DNA from: Escallonia rubra
Lineage: Eukaryota > Streptophyta > Magnoliopsida > Escalloniales > Escalloniaceae
Assembly: GCA_033065855.1 (NCBI GenBank)
Contig: JAVXUO010002670.1
Coordinates: forward strand, 62,001 to 126,000
Length of the DNA stretch: 64,000 nt
Direction of reading: 5' to 3'
The notes under the pieces are model-generated. The model was not told the origin of the DNA. It did not search any database and was given only the letters and a program-made list of their open reading frames with translations. Below are positions 1 to 10,520 of the stretch, piece by piece. The position numbers and the translations under genes were made by a program. Within the stretch, counting starts at the first letter, position 1, and every line of letters starts with the position of its first letter.

Positions 1-66
1 AATTACATGATTAAACATAATACTCGAAATCAATTTTAAAGTTTGAGGTCATCATGTTAAAATTAA

Positions 67-1088
67 GGGTTAATTACTCACGGCCCCCCTGAGGTTTACC
101 CTAAATTACACACGGACCCCCTTATCTTTTGAAAATTACAATCTGCTCCCCCCAGGTTTGTACCCACATTTCACGGAGCCCCACAAAATTGACGGGGACC
201 CTAACTCCGTCTAAAGATTCTCTGACACCTTACTTTTTGGATTTTTCATTCCCAAATTGCCTTCCCCTAAAAAATCATCAACCCTTGCCCTCCCCATGGC
301 CTTGCTCGAGATCCCCATGGCCGGGTGGACCTGCTTCAAGACCTTGAAGATGTAGATCTTGTAGGTCAGTTGTGCATTGCCACCGAAGCCACACGATCGA
401 CGGCGATCAACCAGATCTGAACTAGAAGACGAGGATCTGAAGTGGATCTAACACAAACCGATTGGAGATGGCCTTGGCGCTTGTCCGCCTGGAGCTGGGC
501 AAGCTTGGCGAGGCGCTGTTCGAGGAAGGAGGCAAGCCGAGAGTGCTGTGATTGGAGAGGGAGGCGTGCTTCTGCTCGAAGAGGGAGCAGGTCCGCTCGG
601 TAGTGATGGAGACGGTATGAGCCTGGGCCCTGACGGATCTGACACAAACACCGTCTGCACCAAGTCCATCTCCAATCGGTATGGCACTGATTTTTTCTCG
701 GAGGAGCTGCTGTGGCGGTGACTGTGATGGGGCATCTCGTGGTCATCCACCCCTCATTCTCCGGCCACACCCCTCACCGAAAGTACTGCCCAACACCCTC
801 GCGCACCACTGCGACACCGAACACTGCACGGCTTCATCACCTGTGAACCCAAAGCCGCATGCCTGACACCGTTGCCCTCCATTGGAAGCACCGCCCGCCG
901 TAACCTCTAAAACAATCCCTCCAAAATCCAAGACGATACTGTGTAGTTACTATACAAGGATAAAAATGTCTTTTTACGTCCCACCGTTAACACCGTCGAA
1001 GAAATGGAACAAAGTGTAATTTTCAAAAGATAGGGGGGTCCGTGTGTAATTTAGGGTAAACCTCAAGGGTGCCGTGAGTAATTAATCC
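67..1088. mobile_element. MULE-like TIR element, non-autonomous (element 1)
   Basis: The two ends are long inverted repeats: the left begins GGGTTAATTACTCACGG and the right end is its near-perfect reverse complement, with homology running inward about 70 bp. A perfect 9-bp direct repeat TAAAATTAA (58-66 and 1089-1097) flanks it, the target duplication size usual for Mutator-like elements. No transposase is present. The interior (about 400-930) is much more GC-rich than the flanks and looks like captured gene sequence, but its frames are broken and I do not recognise the donor. A 19-bp stretch near 455 recurs inverted near 670. Boundaries are firm; superfamily is inferred from target duplication length. 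Confidence 0.8.
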
Positions 1089-1097
1089 TAAAATTAA

Positions 1098-1905
1098 TTT
1101 GTGAAGTGAGCTGCTATATTGACATTTTAAAGTATTTTAAAGTATTTTTAAAACTAAGTCACATTTGGTTTTTATACTGCTTACGTGAAAAGATGTTAAG
1201 TACTAATCTTATGATCTTTCATACTCTACTTTGTGATTTTCTATTTTGTTGTTCAAAGAGCTTTTGAGATAGTAAAAACCAAGGCCTAATATATAAATTT
1301 ATTGGTTACCTAGTGTTTTAAAAACTTTAGAATTAGTTCTTAAGGTTTAAACAAGAATTGGTTACCTAGAGTTTTAAAAACTTTAGAGGTAAGCAAACCG
1401 AGATTTCCACTAAACTTGTGAGACTTTTACTGTTACGAAGTTGTTATTTAAACTATTGATAGTGTCAAATGGAGAAAACCTATTTCTCCCAACCGTAATT
1501 CCATCTCTTGTCCGTTTCATTGATAGTGTAGTTCACTTTATTCTGCATCTATATCTTTAACATATGTCCCTCTGAAAGGGTTTCATCTGTCAAGTTTGGC
1601 ATGACTTGCTTCAGTCGAAGTCTTCAGGAGAATAGAATCCTGTCAAGTGTACTAGTTATATCTCTGGAAAACCTATGTTCGGTGTCTGCTGAATCTCTTT
1701 CAACTGGCTAAGGACAGATAATCGGTTGAATCCTTTCCAGATAAACGATACAGATATCTCTACATTAATCAACTTCGATTTCTTAGTCCATGTAGAATTT
1801 TTTTTTTTAATAAATTGTAAAAGAATTTGAGGATTTTCCACTTCAGTACCCAACAATAACAGTATCGTTCTACTCTAAGACGGATTACAAAACTAAGAGT
1901 ATACT
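1098..1905. other. AT-rich stretch upstream of RLK1
   Basis: No gene recognised. A short direct repeat built on TTGGTTACCTAG, a variable base, then GTTTTAAAAAC occurs near 1300 and 1355. The part nearest RLK1 (from about 1430) sits where the rest of the ectodomain exon would be expected, but no convincing reading frame remains. Confidence 0.4.
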
Positions 1906-1965
1906 ACTCCAGGATTTGAAGTGGTAAATTTTGGAGTGGATTGCTTTGGCTGTTTACTTCGTTAG
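1906..1965 (+). pseudogene. Remnant of RLK1 ectodomain (WAK_assoc-like end)
   Basis: The plus frame at 1912-1965 reads GFEVVNFGVDCFGCLLR and then stops. The spacing of aromatic, valine, aspartate and the two cysteines (CxxC) matches the ends of the complete RLK3 ectodomain (FSVGLRVSDGCLVC) and of RLK4 (FSVEVLVSDDCFKC). It lies about 180 bp before the RLK1 transmembrane exon, the expected order. I read it as the decayed 3' end of the lost first exon. The glycine-cysteine motif that normally follows is not in frame. Short match, so confidence is modest. Confidence 0.45.
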
Positions 1966-2143
1966 AAGTTGTTCTAACATTAAGTGGTCGTGTCGCAGGA
2001 AATCGTGGACGACTGCAATATGGAATAGGTAACGTATTCATTAACCTCAATATGTGGGTTTGTGACAGGGCGAGCGAGTAGGGGTAAAGGCTCCTCAAAT
2101 TTCTCGTGTTTCATAACTTGTCTTACACCCTGACTGTTTGCAG

Positions 2144-3258
2144 CATTTTCGGTTGCGGGATTTGCCATTTTCGTCATTATAGTCGCTGGCTTCATATGGA
2201 GATCTGCACTAGGTAAATTAATGGTATGGAGGAAGAAAGAAAACTATCAAAACGTAGAGAAATTTCTAAACAGTTATGGGACCCTTGCACCGAAAAGGTA
2301 TTCTTATTCTGATCTTAAGAAGATAACCAATTCCTTTCTAGTTAAATTAGGCCAAGGAGGTTATGGTTGTGTATATAAAGGAAAGCTATCGAACGGTAGT
2401 TTTGTGGCTGTGAAGGTTTTGAATGAGTCAAAAGATGGTGAAGAATTTATCAATGAGGTGGCAAGTATTAGTCGGACATCCCATGTAAACGTGGTAACAC
2501 TTCTTGGGTTCTGCTTTGAGGGTCACAAGAAAGCTCTCATCTATGAGTTCATGCCACATGGGTCCCTTGAGAAATTCATATATAAGGAAAGCTCCTTGAC
2601 GGATCACCAGTTCGGGTGGGAAAGACTGTCTCAGATTGCAATAGGCATTGCTCGAGGATTAGAGTACTTGCACCGTGGCTGTAACACGAGAATCTTGCAT
2701 CTGGACATAAAGCCTCATAACATCCTTCTAGATGAGGACTTCTGCCCAAAGATCTCTGACTTTGGCCTTGCAAAACTATGTTCCCGAAAAGAGAGTATTG
2801 TGTCAATGTTGAATGCTAGAGGTACCGTTGGGTATATTGCTCCAGAAGTATTTTGTAGGAACTTCGGAAGGGTATCTCACAAGTCAGATGTGTACAGCTA
2901 TGGAATGATGGTTCTAGAAATGGTTGGAGGGAGGAACAAGATCAAGCCCGAAGTTGATGGCTCAACTGAAATGTACTTTTCCGATTGGATATATAATCAG
3001 CTTGAATTAGATGAAGTCGGTACGCACAATGGTATCACGAGTGAGGCGGAAAATGAAATGGCAAGGAAGATGGTGATTGTGAGCTTATGGTGCATACAAA
3101 CTGTCCCGTCAAGTCGCCCATCAATGACTAGGGTGGTGGAGATGTTAGAAGGGAGCATACAGTCTCTGCAGATCCCCCCAAAGCCTGTTTTATCTTCCCC
3201 ACCACGATCAGGAGAAGATTCTTCCGCCATAGAGAGTTCTAGTATGTCTATCTTGTAG
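2144..3258 (+). CDS. LRK10L/Lr10-type receptor-like kinase, TM plus kinase exon (RLK1)
   Basis: Acts as a Ser/Thr receptor kinase at the plasma membrane if expressed. A splice acceptor (TTTGCAG) precedes 2144; the open frame from there begins with a hydrophobic helix (about 2146-2200, [18 protein letters not shown]), then a basic juxtamembrane stretch and a complete kinase domain. Numbering from the Met at 2221 (345 aa): glycine loop GQGGYG 44-49, ATP lysine K65, catalytic block HLDIKPHN 160-167 (non-RD: Leu replaces Arg), DFG 180-182, APE 207-209. HxDIKPHN is characteristic of the LRK10L/PR5K-like group. The exon starts in phase 1, as in RLK2 and RLK3. No intact ectodomain exon was found upstream, so this is either a partial gene or one starting at the internal Met as a cytoplasmic kinase. 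The kinase frame itself is unbroken. Confidence 0.85.
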
Positions 3259-4745
3259 TTCTTTGTAAGCGTGTTTGGGACTCCTCTGTTGTTGTTGTTG
3301 TCGTGCTGAAGAGGAGTAGGCTTAAAAGTTGCACAAAACTTAACCCATTCTTGAAGTGTAAAGTTGAGGTCCCAGTTTCATGATTATCAGAGTTTGAAAG
3401 TTCAGCCTTTTAGGGACAACCATGAGTTAAACCTTAACCTATTAACGCGTCCAGATTAAAGATGATTGCTTAATGGCTTCATTCTGGGAATGATATCAGT
3501 TCGAGTCTTTGACAGAACATACCAAACAAGAACACATTGAGATTATGAACCTCAGGGCCTCTATTTGGCTCTTACTTTAGTCGGTTTCTACTGGTCTTCC
3601 TCAATAAACATTCGAGGTCGACTAGCACGTTAAATCTCATCACCTCCAAACATTTCTGAAGAGATGATGTAAGAAAAGGCCATAAGAAAGTCAAGTACTA
3701 AGTATATAATCATGAGAAGTTTGAACTTGAACTCCATATTGCACCAATGGAAACAAATCATTCATATCATTAGTGAGAGGGAAAAGAAACGACGAATCAC
3801 CCTGAGCAAAAGTGGCAGTCGACCATCAACGTTGTCAGATACCCACCTCAACCATTGCGGGCAACCATGCATTGACCTAAAGGAATCAATAGCACTAATC
3901 ACTCTTCTGCTGATCCTAGTTCCAATCATTTCCAGAGAAGTGGTTTCATGCAGGCCAGAAAAATTAATCACTGTTTACTGTTCAACATAAAATATAGACA
4001 AATCAATAGCTGCCTAAAATCTTGAGAAAATAAATTTGAATGCTCGCTGTCTGCATTTGTTTCAGTGAGTTCTTATGCTTTAACAGAACTGGAAGGTAAT
4101 CCTGAAAGGTGTCTTTAATTTCCAAAGATTCTAAGAATTTATGATCCACAAGGAGCTCAATATTGGCGACACTGGGGACTAGAAATGATAAAGCGGATTC
4201 TGTTAGTGGATGAGGATTATTGAAGGCCTTCCAAACAAAGGGCAATGAAAAGAATCATACTAAACCTCTTTGGTATTACAAATCACGCAGCATTTTCTAG
4301 GTCAATCAACTTTCATGAATGGAGTGCTAAGAACTTTGTAATGTTACAGTGTGATGGCAAGGGAATGATAAGGGGATGGCAAAGTGCTTATATAGTGCCC
4401 CTTACAAACCAGAGGGGAGGAGGGTAAATTTAATGTCTTCTAAAGACGAGAGAGATAGACATGTGACTAGCTGAAGCAGCAACTGATTACTCTTTTTGAT
4501 GGGTAGAATTTATTTACTTAGCTGCATTTTGGTTTGAGGTAAGATGGTTTGCTGAGTTTTGAGTTCACGTAAATATTAATATGTGAAATATAAGTCTTTT
4601 CTTGGATGAAGCGTGTACACAACAGCATGGTTGAGGTATTACTAGTTCTACGATTATTGCAATTTTTATTTCACATCCTCTCTTTCTTCTTTTTTTTTTT
4701 TTTTTTCTCAGTACCTCTCTCTTCTCCTCTTTCTCTCTCTTTTTT
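3259..4745. other. Intergenic region after RLK1
   Basis: Contains the presumed 3' UTR of RLK1, then sequence without a recognised gene. A minus-strand frame of 80 codons (4003-4245, start MPFVWKAFNNPHPL) has ordinary codon-like composition but no family I know and no visible partner exons. 4681-4745 is a polypyrimidine tract of T and CT runs directly before the next element. Confidence 0.45.
3780..3960. repeat. Dispersed block shared with the RLK2/RLK3 upstream regions
   Basis: The segment around 3810-3900 (AGTGGCAGTCGACCATCA then CCATGCATTGACCTAAAGGA) is recognisably homologous to 57049-57150 (plus) and to 45600-45720 and 51310-51410 (inverted). In the other copies this block lies 5' of an LRK10L ectodomain exon, so this is probably what remains of the promoter side of another receptor copy. 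Its sequence can be read in more than one frame in different copies, so I do not call it coding. Confidence 0.55.
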
Positions 4746-4974
4746 GGGTTAATTACAAAACTGTCCCCTGAGGTTTACACGTTTTTGCACTTTGCCCCCC
4801 GTGTTTACAACTTTTGCAATAATGTCCCTCGAGGTTGACAAAACCGTTGCAAGTAACTCCAAAATTGGACGTTAAGTGATCATGTGCAGTGCACATGCCA
4901 TTTTGGCATGGGCAAATTTGTAATTTGCCTACCCATCTTCCCCATGTCTACCAACTGAGTCTCTCCGAGTGAAC

Positions 4975-5557
4975 TCGGTCTCTCGGCTGAGTTTCCAGGC
5001 CGAGGTGGTGATGAGTGGCCTCGAATGCCAACCCAGCATGAGACACCCATCATGCTCCTCCACCCTGTACCCATCCCCACCGGCGAAGAGGGCCAGCAAC
5101 ATGCTAGCCTGCTTGAATGCGTTGAAGCCCAGATGGACAGACCCGAACCTGGCTGAGTTGAGTCGAGCCCTCCACTGAGCCAGGGTCTCGTGCCGCTCAA
5201 CCCGGTCCACCTCTTCGCATGCCACCAAGTTGCAGATCTGCCTCCCCAGATACACCTCGGACATCACCTTGTCCTGGCTGCTCACTGTTGATCCACCATC
5301 CCCACCACCACTGCCACCCCACCTCCACAACCCTTCAACGAGTCAAACAGGGTCAAGTAGTAATGTAACGACTCGGTAAACCGGTCCAAGAACACCGGCC
5401 CATTATGGTTAGACTTCTGCTCAACTAGAGTCAAGATCCCCGGCTTCATTTCCTTCACAGCAAATAACATCTTCTCAATCGCAACGGGTCAAGCTAACAA
5501 AGGGTGCAACTCGAAAACCGAGTTAACAGCCATAACTTTATCTTCTCTGAGGTCAAG
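4975..5557 (-). pseudogene. Captured DELLA (GRAS family) C-terminal fragment
   Basis: Translating the minus strand gives, in order, the DELLA blocks [94 protein letters not shown] and [13 protein letters not shown], ending in TSAWKLS. That is the PFYRE-SAW end of a GAI/RGA-type gibberellin repressor, about 190 residues. One in-frame stop follows HPLLA and one frameshift lies near 5300, after the DSLKGC block. The N-terminal DELLA and VHYNP motifs are absent. The normal stop after the SAW motif is missing and the frame runs into element sequence. It lies wholly inside the TIR element at 4746-6145, so it is a transduplicated piece, not a working gene. An antisense or hairpin transcript could act on the parent gene, but this is inference. 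Confidence 0.9.
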
Positions 5558-5558
5558 C

Positions 5559-5623
<65 letters not shown>

Positions 5624-5626
5624 TAC
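5558..5626. repeat. (TA)n-(GA)n microsatellite
   Basis: Alternating TA interrupted once by GTA, followed by GAGAGAGAGAG. It begins exactly where the captured DELLA homology stops. Confidence 0.95.
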
Positions 5627-6289
5627 TATACAATACGCTATACAAATAACTTTAGCATGAGGCTCTGTAACAGCTCTAAGTTACAAAAAGCATATTTTCT
5701 GATATGAACGCTGATAGCCCATCTCATTTTAGTCTGATTCGGTATTTGTTGCATCCGATGACCATGAGAGAGTGTTTCCTTTTCCATTTTTCTCTGCTAC
5801 AAAAGTTGATCCTGGTTTTTGTTTGAATTTGACGGGATAGAAACATGAGGTTTTACCTGACTAGCTTGAGGTGGAGGAGCTGTAAGGGCATTCGTAAGCC
5901 TTGATGATGGGTTCTCAATTAGACAAGTGGGGAAGATGAGTAGGCGAATTACAAATTTGCCCATGCCAAAATGGCATGTGCACCGCACATGATCATTTAA
6001 CGTCCAAAATTGGATGGATGTCCAAGTTTGGACCTATTTGCAACGGTTTTGTCAACCTCGAAAGACATTATTGCAAAAGTTGTAAACACGGGGGGGCAAA
6101 GTGCAAAAACGTGTAAACCTTAGGGGACAGTTTTGTAATTAACCCTTTTTTTTCATCCTCTCTCCTCTCCTCTTTTCGTGCTTTTCGTTGGTCAAGCTTG
6201 AGAATTGGAATTGTTTTAATAGTGAGATGTTAAAACCATACGGCTGATCCAAAAATTTGGTGTAATATGCGTACATGTGTTTTGGTGGA

Positions 6290-6625
6290 GAAGGGTGAAA
6301 ATGGCTCACATCAAATTCAAGACATCTCACGACTGAGAATGACTTTGAGGAAAGCCCTTTGAAGTCACGACGCCTCTTAGCAAAGTTATTGGAGATAGGT
6401 GCCAAGGTTGATAACAAGGGCTTCCAAATTTTTTGTTACTGATCTTTTATATTGAAAACAGTTAGTACACAAAATTCAATCACATCATATTCATGAAATC
6501 TCAAGAACAATAATGACCTTAAGGAAAGCCCTTTGGAGCCACAATGCCTCTTCGCAGAGTTTTTGGAGATAAATGCTAAGATTGATAACAAATGCTTCCA
6601 ATTTTTTTTTTTTTTTTTTTGGGTT
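6290..6625. repeat. Diverged tandem duplication, two units of about 170 bp
   Basis: The segment near 6325-6435 (GAGGAAAGCCCTTTGAAG, then GGAGATAGGTGCCAAGGTTG) recurs near 6500-6605 (AAGGAAAGCCCTTTGGAG, then GGAGATAAATGCTAAGATTG) in the same orientation. A poly-T run ends the second unit. No coding function recognised. Confidence 0.7.
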
Positions 6626-8650
6626 ACTCTTTTGTTGCCGGTCAATACATGAGTTCAATCTAACTGGTATGTTGTGCTATAGTGATTAGTAATGACGCCA
6701 GAGCACTACATGACATGTTATTACATTACGTACAGAAAGTTGCATAATACCATTCGAAGAAGTGTTCTCTTCCTTTGATTTGAATAACATCACAAAAAAG
6801 GCAACCTATTATTCCTAATGTGTTATAAACAATATAAGGGAAAAATGAAATTTAAGCCCGCACATTGCACGGCTCCTTAGCTCGTTACGTAAACTTACGA
6901 GCTAAAGTTGCAAGACCATGTAAAGATCCACGCGCTGAGTAGATACCAGATGAATAAAAACAAAGACATATAATAAATTAGGGTGGTTAAAAAAGCAATA
7001 AAAAAAAGTGTGAAAGCCACGTGACCAGCAGGGGGGTGGGGTGGCAATAAATGAAACGGAATACAATATTGGCGCAAAAGGTGATGATGCATGCAAGTAT
7101 ACTTGCCGAAATATGACATTTCTCTTACCATTGTCCCCGTCCCTCAAAATCTCACAAATATAAAATACAAAAAATCATGTATGAAACCAATAATAAATAA
7201 TTCACAAATTAAGATTTTTCAAAAAATAAATTACACAGTATTTTTATATATTTTTTTAGTGTTTATTGTGTTATCTGAAAGTACTTTTGAGGTATTAGTA
7301 GTTAAAATTAAGTCCTAATATGTCGATACATTGATTATGCAGAGTTTTAAAAGCTGTAAAATTAGTTTTCTACTCATATAAGGTTACTAAAAATATGACA
7401 ACAATAGCTACGAATTTTTGAATAATAAATTCACCTCTACTTATTAAAGTCACATTTGCATCATGACTCTTTACTTTAATTTATTACTATAAATTTATAG
7501 GTATTTTTGACGTAATTTTATAAATCTTTATAAGAGTAAAAAATCAATTCTACACCTTTTAAAACTCTACCTATTCAATATAATACAACATATTGCGACT
7601 ACTAACACCTCCAAAATACATTAAGATAAGAAAATAAACACTCAAAAATATTTAAAAAAAAAAGTAAAATATTTTTCAAAATTAAGTCATCACTTTGTGA
7701 ATTATTTTCAAAAGATTTTAATTAGTGAATTATTTATCTTTAATTTTGTACACAAATTTTCTTTTTACATTTTGCAAAAAAAACTTATTTATCCTAGTTT
7801 CATACATTATTTATCTTTAATTTTGCACATGATTTTTTATTTTACATTTGTGACATTTTGTTTTATTAAAAAGTACTTTTGACGTGTTAGTAGTGAAATT
7901 TAAGACCTAATATGTTAGTAAATTCATTAAATAGAATTTTAGAAGGTGTACAATTGGTTTTCTACTGCATTTAAGGTAAACTAAAATTATGGCAACAATA
8001 GTTACGAATTTTTAACAATAAATCAAAGTAAAGAATCACGATGCATGTGTAATTTTAATAAATTTGGATAAAAAAGGGACTGGAAAACAAATATGATGAT
8101 TTGTCGCAATATTGACCTCAAATTCTAAATTGAAAATCATATACAGCAAATCAAGCATAAAATCAAAGATAAATAATTCACAAATTAAGATCTTTCAAAA
8201 AAAATTTACAAAGTGATATAAACCTCATTTCATAAAAAATATTTTATGTTCTTTTATACTCCATATTTTTTAGTGTCTATTTTATTATCTTCAAGTGTTT
8301 TTGATGTGTTAATAGTTAAAATTAAATCCTGATATGTTGATACATTAATTAGGTAGAGTAGGTGGAAAATTAATTTTCTACTCATATAAAGTAAACTAAA
8401 ATTATGGTTGTAATAGTAAGAAAATTTTCAATAATAAATCAAAGTAAAGAATCATGATATACGTGTAATTTAAGAAATTAATTTTACCTAAATAGCTCAA
8501 ACTTTGAAAAATTAGTTTTACCTAAATATCATATAGATGTTTATTTAAAAATTAGTTACGAAATTAGTTTTACCAAAATAATGTCAAAATATCAAAATAG
8601 ATGTTTATTTAAGAATAGTTTTACCTAAATAGCTCAAGCTTTAAAATGAA
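6626..8650. repeat. AT-rich region with three diverged direct copies
   Basis: No gene. Three related segments begin near 7279, 7870 and 8290, each reading AAGTACTTTTGA(G/C)GT or a variant, followed by a TTAGTAG(T)TAAAATTAAG-like stretch, then TTTTCTACTCATATAA or similar and AATAAATCAAAGTAAAGAATCA. Spacing is roughly 420-590 bp. A related inverted segment occurs near 11030-11110. Probably an old non-autonomous transposon family; its ends were not found. Confidence 0.5.
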
Positions 8651-8665
8651 AATCATATACACCTA

Positions 8666-9120
8666 AGAAGACAGCGCACGGGCGCGGGCGACAGAAGTCG
8701 CGGAGCTGTCGCGAGGATGCAGGCGACGAAGGTCGGGGAGACGGCGCGCGGGCGACGGGAGTTGTGGAGTTGTCACGCAGACACGGGCGACGGGAGTCGC
8801 GGAGACGGCACGCGGGCGATGGGAATCGCAGAGCTGTCGCGCAGACACGGGCGACGAAGGTCGCAGAGACGACACGCGGGCGACGGGAGTCGTGGAGTTA
8901 TTGCTCGGGCGCGGGCGATGAAAGTCGTGTAGATGGCGCGCGGGTGACGGGGGTCGCGGAATTGTTGCGTGGACGCTGGCGATGAAGATCGCGGAGCTGA
9001 TGTCCGGATGACGGGCGACGGGGGTCGTGGAGATGACGTCCGGGCGACGGGGGTCGCAGAGATGACCTCCTGACGACGGGCGGCGGGTGTCGCGGCCGTT
9101 GCATGGGCCCTTGAAGAGTA
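8666..9120. repeat. GC-rich CpG minisatellite
   Basis: Degenerate tandem repeats of about 30-35 bp built on GCGGGCGACGGGAGTCGCGGAG with alternating GCTGTCGCGCAGACAC. The block is extremely GC- and CpG-rich inside very AT-rich surroundings. It produces long Arg- or Pro/Ser-rich frames on both strands that are artefacts of the repeat. It adjoins the retroelement end at 9301-9484. Confidence 0.85.
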
Positions 9121-9300
9121 GTGAAGGTTCTAAGGATGGACGCCAACGGCCAATCTTTGGGCGAAGGCCAAGGCAAACATCAAGGGGCGGCCGAGGCCGA
9201 CCCCAAGGGGGAGGCCAAGGCCAACCTCCTTGGGCAAGTGCCATGGAGCGCCGGCGGATGACGTGCGACATGCATGTGACGGTCGCAGCGTGATGAGGCA

Positions 9301-9484
9301 TCGTGCAAAAATGAGCTTCTTAGTTACGAACGTAACGAAAGTGAGAAGTGCACGTGACTTGAGCGTACACGCTTTGACCGGTTGTGAGCTTTGAATATTG
9401 ACTATTGCTTGTGCAGATGTGTCATGCAAAATGGGACCCCAGTGGACCTTTGGGTGCGACCAGAATAGGTTGGGAACCATATGG
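9301..9484 (-). mobile_element. Fragment of a Gypsy-like LTR end (fossil)
   Basis: From GCACGTGACTTGAGCGT to GCGACCAGAATAGGTTGGG this segment matches 27050-27190, the outer end of the LTR of the minus-oriented Gypsy fossil described at 22880-27193, in the same orientation. It is a broken remnant; no internal genes accompany it. Confidence 0.65.
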
Positions 9485-9581
9485 AGTTTCAATTCAGACT
9501 TCTGAATATGTAAATACATCTATATGAATTTTTCACTCAGGAAGAAAACTTGATACTTTCCATGAAGCTACATATATTCCA

Positions 9582-10520
9582 TCAAGCATGTCTTCTGGAG
9601 GCCATAGCAGGGGCCAATTCCTTGATGCGCTTTTGGAAGTAAACAACCATCTGCTCTTTAGGTGGCAAATTTTCTTTGATAACAGGGTTCTCGAGGAAAT
9701 TGTTCTTCCATGTAGTGATGAAGGAAACTTCAGTGGGTCAAGAAGCTGCATGGAGCTCATTCATCCCATACAGGCAACCAGTAAGAGATCCATCCAAGTG
9801 CAATGTCCAAATACCCAATTGTTTCTCCTCCAAAGAAACTATTTCCCTTTATTTCTCCTTCTATCTTTTCTAGAGCATCTATGGCTGATTTTACAGCTTT
9901 TTTCCTTCTGACTTTCATGGGAGCACAAAGCAATCCCCGCGTTTTCCAAAAGCTATATATATGACGCAATAGCTGTAGATTTAGTACTCTTATCATTGAG
10001 GAACTCTTTGAACCTTTACTTTGTAATCTAGAGGACACAAGGAGATTGAGGTTGCGATCAAGTTGCCTATATATACAGATATTATGAGAACAAAAAAGAA
10101 AACGAAGAAGTACGTGGAAGAACAAAATGTGAATCACGGTAAGGAAACATAAGAAATTCTTGGAAAAGAATCATTCTTTGTAATCAAATGCAATTAAATG
10201 CATACCTCCTCTTCGCCGAACTTAGCCCAAAAACGAGACACTGCTCTTTTGTAAGGATCTTGAGGCAACAGTGGACCCTCTTTCCATGTCTCTTCGATGT
10301 ACTCGAGAATAACAAATGACTCTACAATCACTTTTCCTCCATGAACCATCACAGGCACCTTCTTATGAACATGATTTAACTCCAAAAGCAAAGGGCTCTT
10401 GTTGTAGATATCGTCTTCTATATAGTCATACTCAACACCCTTCAGCTTCAAAGCCCACTCCACCCTGTGGACAAATGGGCTAACCCAGAACCCTAGGAGC
10501 TTCACCTCGTGGCTTGCCAT
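9582..10520 (-). pseudogene. Tau-class glutathione S-transferase, two exons, frameshifted
   Basis: Tau GSTs conjugate glutathione to electrophiles in the cytosol. Exon 1 (10206-10520) starts [20 protein letters not shown], with the catalytic-serine region SPFVHRV of the thioredoxin fold and the glutathione-contacting ES of [13 protein letters not shown], and ends GEEE at a GT donor (GAGGAG/GTATG). The intron acceptor is TCTACAG near 9988; exon 2 opens in the same phase and contains FFGGETIGYLDIALGWISYW. After LPVWDE the frame hits a stop. SMQLLDPLKFPS continues in a second frame, and FITTWKNNFLENPVIKENLPP to ASRRHA and a stop in a third. So two frameshifts (near 9758 and 9727) break an otherwise well-kept gene of normal length (about 225 aa). 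An alternative Met six codons upstream is less likely than MASHEV. Either a very young pseudogene or assembly indels. Confidence 0.88.

Larger units (their letters stand above)
4746..6145. mobile_element. Long-TIR MULE-like element carrying DELLA sequence (element 2)
   Basis: Inverted repeats of about 200 bp bound the element: left GGGTTAATTACAAAACTGTC, right end the reverse complement with a few changes. Both ends sit in T-rich DNA, so the target duplication cannot be read. The interior holds a DELLA C-terminal fragment (minus strand, 4975-5557), a TA/GA microsatellite (5558-5626) and, on the minus strand near 5790-5950, a second unidentified fragment (NPSSRLTNALTAPPPQASQV). There is no transposase. 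The outermost bases and gene capture match elements 1 and 6 in this window, hence the Pack-MULE-like call. Confidence 0.82.

Noticed and set aside
4003-4245. 80-codon minus frame starting MPFVWKAFNN
   Set aside because: Looks protein-like, but there is no family I know, no neighbouring exon and no regulatory context; mentioned only within the intergenic entry.
8663-9301. Long Pro/Arg/Ser-rich frame on the minus strand and Arg-rich frames on the plus strand
   Set aside because: They run through a GC-rich minisatellite; the period and composition explain them, and no domain is recognisable.
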